Origin: Marinospirillum insulare DSM 21763
GTDB taxonomy: Bacteria; Pseudomonadota; Gammaproteobacteria; Pseudomonadales; Halomonadaceae
DNA length: 64,000 nucleotides
Direction of reading: 5' to 3'
NCBI RefSeq assembly: GCF_000686905.1
Contig: NZ_JMLW01000012.1
Span: 22,032-86,031 of the forward strand
The translations under genes were made by a program, and so were the position numbers. The notes under the pieces were generated by a model, which was not told the origin of the DNA, did not search any database, and saw nothing but the letters and a program-made list of their open reading frames with translations. The first letter of the stretch is position 1, and each line of letters starts with the position of its first letter. Below are positions 55,148-64,000 of the stretch, in pieces.

Positions 55148-58100
55148 TTAACCTGTACTTACCCGCCCACACTGCACTCGAACCAGCTTCCCTTCATACT
55201 TAAGGAAAGCATCCCCTTTGCCGTTCAAAGTTTCTGCACCAGCATCATCAATAATCACTCGGCTTTCAGTGCCGTTTTTCACACGTAGTGCTAATTGTGC
55301 TGGCAGGTTTGAACGAAGGTTGGTGCTAATCACATCAGCACTGGGTTTTTGTGTTGCAATAATTAAGTGGATACCAGCAGCACGGGCTTTTTGCGCTAGG
55401 CGTTTCAGCCCGGCTTCGATATCTTTTTTCTTGTCTCTATCCGATGTTAAATCGGCATACTCGTCGAGCACAAGCACCCACCAAGGGATACACTGTTCGG
55501 GTGAGACTTTGGCGTTATATTCTGACAATGAACGAACCCGCAGCTCTTTAAATAGCGAATATCGTGTTTGCATTTCTTCTACTGCATGCGAAAGTAGCTT
55601 TATGGCATCTTCATCATCCCAGCCGATTTCACCCAGCAAATGCGGGAAGCGCTCAAAGTTGTTTAACTCTGTGCCCTTAGGATCAATCAGCATGAGCTTG
55701 AGCTCACTTGGCTTGTAGTGTTTGACCATGCCGTACAAAATGGTATTAAGTGCCTCTGACTTACCACTGCCCGTAGTGCCACCAATTAGTAGGTGCGGGC
55801 AGTTAGAGGATGAAAAGTTTAGTGAAATCACATCGCCGTTTCGGTCTTCCCCGATAGGCACTTCTAGCACTTCTTCTGGGCGGTGCCAGTACGGCGCCCA
55901 GATATCATGCTGATCTACAAAGTAGCGCTGCTCTGGTGCCTTTGGTACGTCGATATTTACCGTGCCTTTGGCGATTGAGAACCCAATCTCTTGCTCTTCT
56001 TCAAGCCGCAACACCAGCTTGAGTGATTGCGACTTGTCAAATAGACGCTTTGGATCGGTTCCAACATCGATGGCAACACGGAACAATATAGATGCAGGGC
56101 CTTCAATGTAAGCAGGGCCGTCATCTGGTTTGTAAACTGAAATACTGTGGCTGTAGTAGCAATTAATGACCTGCTGGTAAATGCGCTCTAATTCAGCGGC
56201 TGGCATTTGCTTACGCTGCTTTTGGGCGTATGTAGTCTGGTCTTCCACTACCGGTAAGTCTTCTTTTGATTCCTTCTCGCAAGACAGTTCAGAGTCGTTA
56301 TCTTGCTCGAACTCCTCAGTAGTTTGAACGCTTTCTGTGGCGGCACTTGGTTTAACACCATTCATGCAGTCAGCTTTTAGAATGTACTCTTCAGGAATAT
56401 TTTGCAGTAATGCTGGCGTTGTACTAGATATTAACTCGCCTAATTTGGTTTTAACCCAGTGGGTTAAACAGCCAGCTGGTAGTTCGATTTTCAGCGTGTT
56501 GAGTACAGGGGTGAACTGCGCTGTGGAAAAGTCAGCGTCTTCAACGTTCACAACAACCAAGGCTTCGGGGTAGTTCGGAATATCCGTTAGGCTGTAGGCA
56601 CCATTGAGCCACCAAGCGGTGCGCGAGGTAATTGGGTCAAAGTAATTTGGCTTGTAAACATTGTAGAGCTTGTACTTGTCGATTTGCATCAACACTTGGC
56701 GAATAAACAAACCACGGTACAGGTGCCCAGCAAAGGTGTTTTGACCTAGCAGCTCGGTGAAGTAGCGTTTTAGCTCTTTGGCTTGCTCTACGCCCTTGCT
56801 ATGCGTTTGGCGTCTGCCTGTTTTCACTTCGACAGGTAGTAGAATCAGCTGATCTTCATAAAAACCAGCGAACAGAATGTCGTCTGAGATTGCTCCTTTC
56901 TTAATACCTTGCGCATTACGCGAGAAGTCTGAATCAGACATTTTTAGGCCAAGGTTACCCGCTACGCGAATAATCTCAGCGATCGACAATGGCACCCAGG
57001 TAATTGGTGAATCTGCCAACAGACAGTTCACATACTTGTATGCGCTAATAATGCCGCGCTTTTCTTTACGCTCGTTCGCCCCAGCGGTCACCATATTGAG
57101 CAGCCATTCGCCGTTAAAGGCGTTGAACTCTTCGATGTGGCCGCCGTTATCGTTCTCTAAAACCTTGTGGTACAGGTCGGTTTGTTTGGTGACGGTAATG
57201 GCGTCGTAGTTGACCGAGTTGGTGTAGTTATCTGAGTAATGAATCAGCACAACATCTTTTTGTGATTCAAAGAAATCGAGCGTCACTTTAGGGTCGATAA
57301 CTGTTGTCCAAATCGAGTTTTCGTAGGCCACTTCGAGATGTTGGCGGAAAGTGTCGCTCACTACTAGCGCGATTGATTTAGAGTCGGTGTACTGCTCACC
57401 GTTACGGCGCGCCGGTTTAAGCAGCCCATTTACCTTGCTCGCTACTTGCAGTGCTAAGTTATCTTCGATGTAAACATCTTTTAAGCCAAATGAGGTGAAG
57501 TAATCACCATTATGGTTATGCGCTGCTTCGCCAGGCATTAAGCCCGCAGACACAACACCACTTGGCTGCTCTCCAACGTTTACATCGGTGCTGCATACAA
57601 GCTCGTTATTTTTAAAGAAGGTGATATGCGCATACTTATGCTCTGTTGCATCTTCATGCTCAAACTTACTGTAGGTAAGCTGTGTGCGCAGTACATCAAT
57701 AATGGTATCGGCTTGTTCTTTGGCTTTGCCTTTCGTTAGTTCGCAAAGCTCTTTTAGCTTCTCGTAGCTTGAAGTGTCGGCAAACTCGTCAAACAGCGTT
57801 CTCTGCTCTTTATCGTCGTAAATATTTACGTGAATAGCTGGCAGTATGCCCTTACTATTTTTCACGTAATCAACCAAGCCCATAAACACATGTTGGTTGT
57901 CTTGGTTATTGACCGAGTTGACGATTAGCTGCGACTTACTACCAGCGATAAATAAGCTACCAAAAGCCGTGACAAACTTGGACGTTTTGTCTTTCACCAG
58001 TGTGCGAACAAAGTCGTAGTTACTGTTTTTTTGCGGCACTACACGCGACCAAAGTGCATTTTCTTTTTCGCCGATGTTAAACGAGAAATTATTCTTGGCA

Positions 58101-60208
58101 TCAAACAGATATGGCAACAGCCCCTGCGCTGCCAAACGCTGAATAGTGACCTTGGGTAAATCTTTAAAACTTGCGCCCTGCTCTGCTTGCTGATCCTCAG
58201 CAAGGCGAGCGGCTAAGTTAGAGTTGTAAGCAAGTACTATAGGGTGGAATGGCGTTACATATTCTTGGGTTTGCTCATCATCACCCAAGTGTGCAATGCC
58301 AATTGCAAGAAGGTCTTTCTGATCTTGCGTTAGCGATGAGTTCAACTCAATGGCGTTCAGTGCACTAATGTATTGCTCTGCCACGGCATCGCACAGCGCA
58401 CGAAATCTTGGGCCCCAACCTTCTAAACTTGGTAAGCTCTTACGCTGTTCCAGGTAGTTAAACAAAGCCAAATAAGCATCGTATAAATCAGGCGCTTTCG
58501 CGAGAATATCACTTAGCTTAAGCTCAGCTTGGTTATCTTTGATGGCCAGAATTTTAAGCTCGCATAACCTGTGCTCGTATTGGAGCAAGGTTAAGCGCTT
58601 GGCTTTAGGTGCCACTTCTTTGTTATCTAACTGAACCTTGTTTTTAGCCGAATTAAACGAGCCGTAGTAGTCGTCGTTAAACAGTAATGAATGGCGCGAT
58701 TGGTCCAACAAAATTGGGTAGGTCAGCCCATCGGCATCAACTGCACCCTCTACATTAAAGCAAAGTGTGCTGTACTTGCCTTTCACCTCGAACGTTACTT
58801 CATCTGACTCAGACGCCAGCTTTTTAAAATCGACAGAACCAACCAGTTGTGCATCAAACAGTTGCTCATTGTCGGTCATAACCTCGGTACTGCCGTGCTC
58901 GGCGATTTTGAGGGAGTGTTCGTCGGTGCGAAGTGTCACACGATCTTTTTGTGGTTCCAGCAGGTAATTATTACGGAAACCTTCTAGGTAGAAATCATCT
59001 TTTGGTAAAATCAAAATGCGAAGGTAGTGTTTCTCTTTTGGTTTGCCGGTATCTATTTGCACCGAGAACATTCGAGCTTTGCCAGTTGCGCTACCCTCAA
59101 TGGTCAAACAAGACCGCTTACCCCCAGCATTATTAAGCTTGAATTGAATATCGCCAAAAGCTTCAGCAGTTTGTGCTTTATTGCCCGTGTGCTGCAGCTT
59201 GATATTACTGTTGTTTAACTTGGCATTTAGGAACGTTGTATCGATTGCCCAGTGGGTTTGTTCTTGGTCAATTTCCAAAATTAAGTGGTGCTTACGTAAA
59301 CCAGCGCCCTTATCAGTTTCACTACACTCGTCAAGTTCCCCACCTGTGGCTGACATTTTTTCGAGCTCAAGCAGGTCGGACCTGTTTTTATCTTGCTCTT
59401 CTTTAAGTGCACCAAACTCAAGTTTTTTTTTGTAGGCTGTTACGTTGTCTTCGGGGAAGTTTTTCTTAACAAAGTCTTCGCTTAAGTCATGTTGTGCCAG
59501 TTTATCCGTCAGCTCATTAGGGAAATGCTCGGCATAGAAATCCAGCTTTTCGCTAATCGCTTGGTTCTCGCGCAAACGATTTTCAATTTGTTTTGGGTCA
59601 TCCCAGGCGATAATGGTGTCATCTTTAAGCATGCCCAGTTCGTCAAAGCGTAAGTCACCATCTGCGATGGCATCGTAGAGCGCTTTAAAACCAAACATTG
59701 TGGCACCGTCGGCCACAACTTGCTCAAACTGAAACTCGAGCAAACATTCAGAAATTTTGGCTTTTGGATCACGTTGATCAATAAGCTCATGCAATAGACT
59801 TTTGATTTTACTTGGGTTCCAAATATTGCCTTCTTGGGCGACATCTTTTGCTGAGTTGATTAGGGTATCGAGCATTGAGTCATGAATGACTAATAGAGCG
59901 CAGCCACGTAAAGCACCTTGCTGTGAGGCTACTTCATCACGTAAGTGCGAAATGAAGTTTTCGGTGTAGCCATCGGTATCGGCATGAAACACTGGCACTA
60001 GTTTACTTTGACCAACTTCAATAAACGCAAGCCTAGTGTCCTTAACCTCTCGACACCCATTTGTTTTGCTTACAAGTGCTTTATAAAGGGCTTTGCTGCG
60101 TTCAGCATCGGGTGATGTAAACTGGTAACGATGACCCGCTTCAATTGAGTTTTCTGCCCAAGAAATAAGGTGATCAACAAGGAATTCTTCAAACTGTTTT
60201 TTTGACAT
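55148..60208 (-). CDS. dptH: DptH (DndH), FtsK/HerA-like translocase of the Dnd restriction complex
   Basis: 1686 aa from ATG 60208 (MSKKQFEEFL), which has GGGGA upstream; the frame is open to 60229. The last ~330 residues form an FtsK/SpoIIIE ATPase: LLIGGTTGSGKSEALNTILY (Walker A), KLMLIDPKGTELNNF, WVLVLDEYADLTSD (Walker B), HLIIATQKPSADVI and LRSNLPAQLALRV. The preceding 1300 residues are family-specific, with a charged linker near 1280-1330. It acts with DptF and DptG to restrict DNA lacking phosphorothioates. It overlaps dptG by 20 bp. Confidence 0.92.
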   Translation of the reverse strand: MSKKQFEEFLVDHLISWAENSIEAGHRYQFTSPDAERSKALYKALVSKTNGCREVKDTRLAFIEVGQSKLVPVFHADTDGYTENFISHLRDEVASQQGALRGCALLVIHDSMLDTLINSAKDVAQEGNIWNPSKIKSLLHELIDQRDPKAKISECLLEFQFEQVVADGATMFGFKALYDAIADGDLRFDELGMLKDDTIIAWDDPKQIENRLRENQAISEKLDFYAEHFPNELTDKLAQHDLSEDFVKKNFPEDNVTAYKKKLEFGALKEEQDKNRSDLLELEKMSATGGELDECSETDKGAGLRKHHLILEIDQEQTHWAIDTTFLNAKLNNSNIKLQHTGNKAQTAEAFGDIQFKLNNAGGKRSCLTIEGSATGKARMFSVQIDTGKPKEKHYLRILILPKDDFYLEGFRNNYLLEPQKDRVTLRTDEHSLKIAEHGSTEVMTDNEQLFDAQLVGSVDFKKLASESDEVTFEVKGKYSTLCFNVEGAVDADGLTYPILLDQSRHSLLFNDDYYGSFNSAKNKVQLDNKEVAPKAKRLTLLQYEHRLCELKILAIKDNQAELKLSDILAKAPDLYDAYLALFNYLEQRKSLPSLEGWGPRFRALCDAVAEQYISALNAIELNSSLTQDQKDLLAIGIAHLGDDEQTQEYVTPFHPIVLAYNSNLAARLAEDQQAEQGASFKDLPKVTIQRLAAQGLLPYLFDAKNNFSFNIGEKENALWSRVVPQKNSNYDFVRTLVKDKTSKFVTAFGSLFIAGSKSQLIVNSVNNQDNQHVFMGLVDYVKNSKGILPAIHVNIYDDKEQRTLFDEFADTSSYEKLKELCELTKGKAKEQADTIIDVLRTQLTYSKFEHEDATEHKYAHITFFKNNELVCSTDVNVGEQPSGVVSAGLMPGEAAHNHNGDYFTSFGLKDVYIEDNLALQVASKVNGLLKPARRNGEQYTDSKSIALVVSDTFRQHLEVAYENSIWTTVIDPKVTLDFFESQKDVVLIHYSDNYTNSVNYDAITVTKQTDLYHKVLENDNGGHIEEFNAFNGEWLLNMVTAGANERKEKRGIISAYKYVNCLLADSPITWVPLSIAEIIRVAGNLGLKMSDSDFSRNAQGIKKGAISDDILFAGFYEDQLILLPVEVKTGRRQTHSKGVEQAKELKRYFTELLGQNTFAGHLYRGLFIRQVLMQIDKYKLYNVYKPNYFDPITSRTAWWLNGAYSLTDIPNYPEALVVVNVEDADFSTAQFTPVLNTLKIELPAGCLTHWVKTKLGELISSTTPALLQNIPEEYILKADCMNGVKPSAATESVQTTEEFEQDNDSELSCEKESKEDLPVVEDQTTYAQKQRKQMPAAELERIYQQVINCYYSHSISVYKPDDGPAYIEGPASILFRVAIDVGTDPKRLFDKSQSLKLVLRLEEEQEIGFSIAKGTVNIDVPKAPEQRYFVDQHDIWAPYWHRPEEVLEVPIGEDRNGDVISLNFSSSNCPHLLIGGTTGSGKSEALNTILYGMVKHYKPSELKLMLIDPKGTELNNFERFPHLLGEIGWDDEDAIKLLSHAVEEMQTRYSLFKELRVRSLSEYNAKVSPEQCIPWWVLVLDEYADLTSDRDKKKDIEAGLKRLAQKARAAGIHLIIATQKPSADVISTNLRSNLPAQLALRVKNGTESRVIIDDAGAETLNGKGDAFLKYEGKLVRVQCGRVSTG

Positions 60209-61505
60209 ACACTGCGTCCCCACTGTCACTCATTCGTTCTACATTACCCATGCGCTCGTAAAAAGCGACTAGTGCTTGCTGGCTTTGTTTATCGAACCAA
60301 ATACCACGTGCTTCAAATGCTTTAATAAGTTCGTGCAGGCGCAGCTTGTCTTTTTCGCCAATTGCTAAATTGGTTAGCAGTACTAGGTAATCCTGATTGA
60401 TAACCAACACCTGCCCCGCTCGCCCACGCGACTGAACGAATGGTTCGCTCAACGCTTGAATCTGCCCTTTAACGAGATCTTGGTTATATTTGTGACGAGA
60501 GTTAGACTTATGAAACTGCATATGAGAGAGCTTCAGGAGTTCCTTTAGCCAACCTACAGGCGTTTTTGCACAGGTTTTTGTGTCTTCTGGCAGGTTGCGC
60601 TTTTTAATAAATAGCTTGGCATATTTTTCTAACCGATCGGCCAGCTCGCTATCATCCTCGGGCAGCGCTTGTGCTAGCTGCCATAGTGGCGCAATGCTGT
60701 CTTTCTCTTGCAATGACTCACTCATCGCTAAATAAGGGAACAGGTACTCTAGCTGCTCACGAAGATGCTTAAATCCCGATAGTTGCAACTTATTACGCTC
60801 ACTTCCCGCTTTTTCAGTATCAATAATGAGATAACATCGCTTGCTAGTTGGCTCACCAGCTTGCCAATTGCGAATATTTAACGCCGTTTGTGCCGTGTAC
60901 AAAAAGCCATATAGGCGCGCAAAGCTGTTGAGATTCGCCATAAAGTATTGTGGGCGCTTGTTCATAAAATCCAAGTCTTGCGCAAAAAGCTCACTCAAAA
61001 ATGGCAAATAGCTTGTGCTTTCACTTGCTTTCGTTGGCTTATTCGCTTCTGTGTTTTGATCAAATAAAGCCTTAAATTCGCGTTCAATGAAGTTCATTCG
61101 CCCTGAATTTGAGCTCTCGAGTTGGTGCTTGCAAAGCAGTGAAGTAAAGAGCTTACCTAGATTTTTGGTGTTGTTATCCATTTCTTTTTCGTTACCGCGA
61201 AGCGTTGCTAGCTCCGGTGCAACGTTGAGTAACATACCTTTGTCAAAGTAGGCTTTTTTAAGCACATCCCAGAAAGATGGCTCATCTAGCTTACTAAGAA
61301 AGTTGTCGGCACATTTCTGCTCAAACTCTTCTAGCGTCAGGCCTTTAAGCTTCTTGTTATAGAGGCTTTTAATAACCCCCCCTGCTACGGCATTCCAATC
61401 GAAGCTGTAATGCTCTGGCTTGGTGCGCAAGTACAAAAAGCTGCTAACCGAGTTACTTGCTGGCGGCTTGAGCTCGCCTGATTTAATCGTTGACATGTTA
61501 GTCAT
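60189..61505 (-). CDS. dptG: DptG (DndG), Dnd restriction subunit
   Basis: 438 aa. N-terminal SVSSFLYLRTKPEHYSFDWN and FGSRGRAGQVLVINQDYLVL-like text near 370-390 match DndG. No enzymatic motif is visible to me, in keeping with a structural or adaptor role. It begins 2 bp after the dptF stop and overlaps dptH, so F, G and H form one operon reading toward dndE. Confidence 0.88.
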   Translation of the reverse strand: MTNMSTIKSGELKPPASNSVSSFLYLRTKPEHYSFDWNAVAGGVIKSLYNKKLKGLTLEEFEQKCADNFLSKLDEPSFWDVLKKAYFDKGMLLNVAPELATLRGNEKEMDNNTKNLGKLFTSLLCKHQLESSNSGRMNFIEREFKALFDQNTEANKPTKASESTSYLPFLSELFAQDLDFMNKRPQYFMANLNSFARLYGFLYTAQTALNIRNWQAGEPTSKRCYLIIDTEKAGSERNKLQLSGFKHLREQLEYLFPYLAMSESLQEKDSIAPLWQLAQALPEDDSELADRLEKYAKLFIKKRNLPEDTKTCAKTPVGWLKELLKLSHMQFHKSNSRHKYNQDLVKGQIQALSEPFVQSRGRAGQVLVINQDYLVLLTNLAIGEKDKLRLHELIKAFEARGIWFDKQSQQALVAFYERMGNVERMSDSGDAVYVKKTV

Positions 61506-61507
61506 TG

Positions 61508-63130
61508 CTATAACCCGCTCACTTCAAATTCATCTTTATCGACTTGCTCAACTAATATTGTTTTGCTATCGGTAATGAACTGCAGTGTGTTAGATTGATT
61601 GGCAATTTGTGCAATATCATCATTGAGTTCATCTAGCAAAATAATGGCATTTTTGTCGTGCCTGTTTGGCCGGTAGCCATCATTAATTTTGTTGATCAGC
61701 TTATATAGGTTAGCGTTTACTAAAATGCTTGCTGGGTTACTATTCACGCTAATGTGAGCTTCAAAGTGAGAAATGTTAGGCGCTTTATTTTGGTCGCGTT
61801 GAATGGCTTCTAATAACTTGATGCGATCAAACTTGATGTCGATCTTGGCGGCAATAGCAAAGCCTTGCGCTTCAGAAACGAGATACTGATTTTTTTCTAG
61901 CTTGCGGCCTGAGCGGTTATTAAAGTGTCTTAGAGCTGGGCGCAGCTGCTTGCTGTAAAAGTCCCGAACAGCAAGTCGATCTTCATATTTTGCGGCTTCC
62001 ATGTGTAGGCGATATAGCTTGATGTAACCAGACAAGTCTTCGTCGGAAAATGCTTCGCTGAACTCTTTGTGGTAGTCGTTTGAAAACGGTTCAGGCATCA
62101 ACAAGTAAAATAAACGAAGATACGACTGAGCATTATTCTCTGTATTGGTTAGATTGATCCTGAGCTGTGTTGTCACATCAGATTCAAACTGATCGAAGGC
62201 TTCTTCATGAATACCTAGGTTTGCAGCTAGAATAAAACGATCTACTGATTTGGTGCGAATATTCGCAGGATCAAAGTCTGCCAATTTTTGGCCAATCTCA
62301 TTTTCTACACCCTCAAATAGGTTATCCATTAAGTAACGAGGACCTGCAAGCATTTCAAAAATGAAATCGAGTAATGCTCTAGCTGTCAAAAACTGATTTT
62401 TATAGACTCGTGCTTTGAATAGCAGCTCAATCACAGTTTTTTTAACTGCAGATAGACAAAGCAGCTCGTAATTGGCAATAAGTATTTGCTCTTCCAGGCT
62501 AGGTTTATTCTCTTTTGTGAACTGGCAAGCCTTGTAGAACGGGTTCAATTCTGAGTTGCTGGTGAGTTTGTCTAGTAACTCTTCAGCAAACTTAACTCGT
62601 AAACCAGAATCATCTAGTTCAAACTTTGGAAAGTCTTCAAAGTTAATAAAATGCACGTCACTTTGCTGCTCACCTGTCTCCAAATACTTTGCAATGGCAG
62701 ATTTAATGCGCTCGTTTGCCCCTTCCTGAGAATAATTACCCAACATTCCAGTGTTGATGCCAACAACTAACGGTTTGAATTTCTGATCATGCTTATGAAA
62801 AACGCTGTCCAATGTTTGAATAGCATCCTCGTGTGGAGAAAAACTGTGGGTCGCATCTAAGTGGAAGGAAACAAAAGTTTCATAGCTACTTTTCAGCTTA
62901 GTCAGAATTGCGGACTTACCGTCACCACTACTGCCACATAAAAAAATAATTTTCCGCTCATTTGGTGACAGTTTTTTCAAAGTATTTGATATTGCTTGCT
63001 CTACTTTTGTTGTGATGTAGAGATATTTTTTGAAAGTGTCCAATTCTGTATAGATACGTCCCATATTGTCAGTTGCAACGGCGTATGGAGACGACTTTGA
63101 GAGAATTGAAAGAGATCCCCTTAATCGCAT
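61508..63130 (-). CDS. dptF: DptF (DndF), ATPase of the Dnd restriction complex
   Basis: 540 aa. Walker A is IFLCGSSGDGKSAILTKL (~residues 63-80), with KPLVVGINTGMLGNYSQEGA after it, typical of DndF P-loop proteins. It is first in dptFGH. Its promoter should lie in 63131-63260. The AT-rich gap contains no other gene up to the IS remnant. Confidence 0.9.
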   Translation of the reverse strand: MRLRGSLSILSKSSPYAVATDNMGRIYTELDTFKKYLYITTKVEQAISNTLKKLSPNERKIIFLCGSSGDGKSAILTKLKSSYETFVSFHLDATHSFSPHEDAIQTLDSVFHKHDQKFKPLVVGINTGMLGNYSQEGANERIKSAIAKYLETGEQQSDVHFINFEDFPKFELDDSGLRVKFAEELLDKLTSNSELNPFYKACQFTKENKPSLEEQILIANYELLCLSAVKKTVIELLFKARVYKNQFLTARALLDFIFEMLAGPRYLMDNLFEGVENEIGQKLADFDPANIRTKSVDRFILAANLGIHEEAFDQFESDVTTQLRINLTNTENNAQSYLRLFYLLMPEPFSNDYHKEFSEAFSDEDLSGYIKLYRLHMEAAKYEDRLAVRDFYSKQLRPALRHFNNRSGRKLEKNQYLVSEAQGFAIAAKIDIKFDRIKLLEAIQRDQNKAPNISHFEAHISVNSNPASILVNANLYKLINKINDGYRPNRHDKNAIILLDELNDDIAQIANQSNTLQFITDSKTILVEQVDKDEFEVSGL

Positions 63131-63390
63131 TCGGCCTAATCCTTAACAATTCGGACAAAGAAATTGGATTACAGAAACGCATCCCTCCATCCGATGGTGA
63201 TAAATTCCTCTATTTAAACAGAAAATAAATCTTTGTTGAACCCAACTATATGGGCATGTCATGCAAATCTAAGCATCAACCTCTGGTGCTTGGTTTCATA
63301 AAACAAGAGTACACTACATCACAGGGTACAGGAAGGAGACCCAGTGCCGGTAACCTTCTAATTTTCTCTACCAACCAAAGTGAAGCAGGT

Positions 63391-63655
63391 ATGGCATACC
63401 AGCAACTGACTTAAGCACAATGATACCAGATTTTTGCATTCCGAGAAGCCGGATTAAACTTGCGTAACATCGCTAAAAAATGCAGGTTCATTACAGCACC
63501 GTGATATGGCGCAGCGTATGCTGACAGACATTATCGACGTCCTTGATGCCCGCCGCTCGCAGAATCCGGGTAAACACTACCCAAAAGTTATTGAGTGGCT
63601 TTACCGGCCAGCAGTCCCAGAGCAAACGTTCATTCTAGGGCGTTCTTGACTCATA
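63391..63655 (+). pseudogene. IS30-family transposase remnant and associated debris
   Basis: From 63391 the frame reads MAYQQLT, stop, AQ, stop, YQIFAFREAGLNLRNIAKK, which is the N-terminal helix-turn-helix of IS30-type transposases with two stop codons. From about 63501 another frame (DMAQRMLTDIIDVLDARRSQ, HYPKVIEWLYRP) runs to a TGA near 63650 and is of uncertain origin. It marks the right edge of the Dnd island. The rest of 63131-63390 shows nothing I recognise. Confidence 0.6.
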
Positions 63656-63666
63656 CCTAAAATAAG

Positions 63667-63942
63667 CTATTTAACTTCTTTAAGTGGCGTCAGAAGCTCT
63701 GGGGAGACTTTGTATTGTTTACGCCCATCGTTGTCTTTGCCTAACACTATCACGCTTTTTCGATTAATTTTGGTTACTAAACCCACCTTAATCCCATCTC
63801 GGGCTTCAAAGGTTACTTTCATGCCTACATGCAGCCTAACTAAAGCCTGAAGGGTTTCTTTTTCACGTAATTCGTCAATACGGCGGCAGATTAGATGGTT
63901 CAGTTCAAGTAACTGATCCAGTGTAAAACCTTCAAAATTCAT
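63667..63942 (-). CDS. Unknown small protein with a KOW/SH3-like core
   Basis: 91 aa. An N-terminal helix (LDQLLELNHLICRRIDELRE) is followed by a compact beta-rich part (VGMKVTFEARDGIKVGLVTK, SVIVLGKDNDGRKQYKVSP), which looks like a small SH3/KOW barrel. No function known. A reasonable ATG context and codon use like the neighbouring chromosome suggest a real gene beyond the island. Confidence 0.6.
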   Translation of the reverse strand: MNFEGFTLDQLLELNHLICRRIDELREKETLQALVRLHVGMKVTFEARDGIKVGLVTKINRKSVIVLGKDNDGRKQYKVSPELLTPLKEVK

Positions 63943-64000
63943 GGTACTTATTCTCTACAGGCTTGATTGTCGCTGAGGGTGGCGTGGGTCGATTAATGCA

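Noticed and set aside
55218..55718. 166-aa plus-strand ORF and other long frames opposite dptH
   Set aside because: Shadows of the dptH coding strand, Ser-rich with no motif.

Overview
The window is a stretch of gammaproteobacterial chromosome of low-to-moderate GC (roughly 43% by eye). Gene order and content (uvrC-pgsA, thrS-infC-rpmI-rplT-pheST-ihfA, hda-DUF2066-purMN, arsC-wrbA-DUF2069, a DctPQM TRAP transporter) suggest a marine or halophilic Oceanospirillales/Pseudomonadales-type bacterium. I cannot name the genus from sequence alone.

Layout. 1-1236: uvrC end, pgsA and a tRNA-Gly/Cys/Leu cluster with a strong sigma70 promoter. 1342-12672: a complete type I-F CRISPR-Cas locus. It has 45 repeats (transcribed on the minus strand), a leader with a perfect IHF consensus, then cas6f, csy3, csy2, csy1, cas2-3 and cas1 on the minus strand. 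12816-14484: a PcfJ-domain protein and an SOS-boxed UmuD-like protein whose catalytic Ser and Lys are both replaced. 14.6-28.2 kb: core metabolism and housekeeping (TRAP uptake, Mrp, YihY, ArsC, WrbA, degenerate GGDEF protein, Hda, PurM/N). 28.3-35.5 kb: the translation operon thrS to ihfA, with leader structures. 35.65-42.25 kb: a 6.5-kb integrative element in tRNA-Pro(GGG), probably a small phage satellite. It carries a tyrosine integrase, AlpA, an S24 regulator and a DUF3987 protein, with 77-bp att repeats and tandem integrase arm-type sites at both ends. 42.4-63.9 kb: accessory DNA with a metallophosphoesterase, tRNA-Thr, a MobV relaxase remnant beside a degenerate repeat field, hipBA, gene fragments, and a full Dnd phosphorothioation (dndA, dndBCDE) plus restriction (dptFGH) island bounded by transposase remnants.

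The most unusual signal lies between cas3 and csy1 (8257-8335): a solitary two-hairpin mini-CRISPR on the opposite strand to the main array. It has an intact 8-nt I-F handle and a shortened 24-nt guide. The guide matches, starting right after a 5'-CC PAM, an 11-nt seed plus a further 5 nt in the csy1 promoter region (8180-8203). Mismatches include positions 12, 18 and 24, the every-sixth positions that type I effectors do not read. This is what a CreR/CreA-type cas-regulating RNA should look like: a natural crRNA-like guide that makes the Csy complex repress its own operon.

How the parts work together. The cas1/cas2-3 and csy genes form a complete I-F adaptation and interference system. IHF (IhfA is encoded here) probably bends the leader during spacer acquisition. 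The Dnd proteins would sulfur-mark the DNA backbone and DptFGH would attack unmarked DNA. Every CRISPR repeat begins with GTTC, the recognition core of several characterised Dnd systems, so the array is a regular lattice of candidate modification sites.
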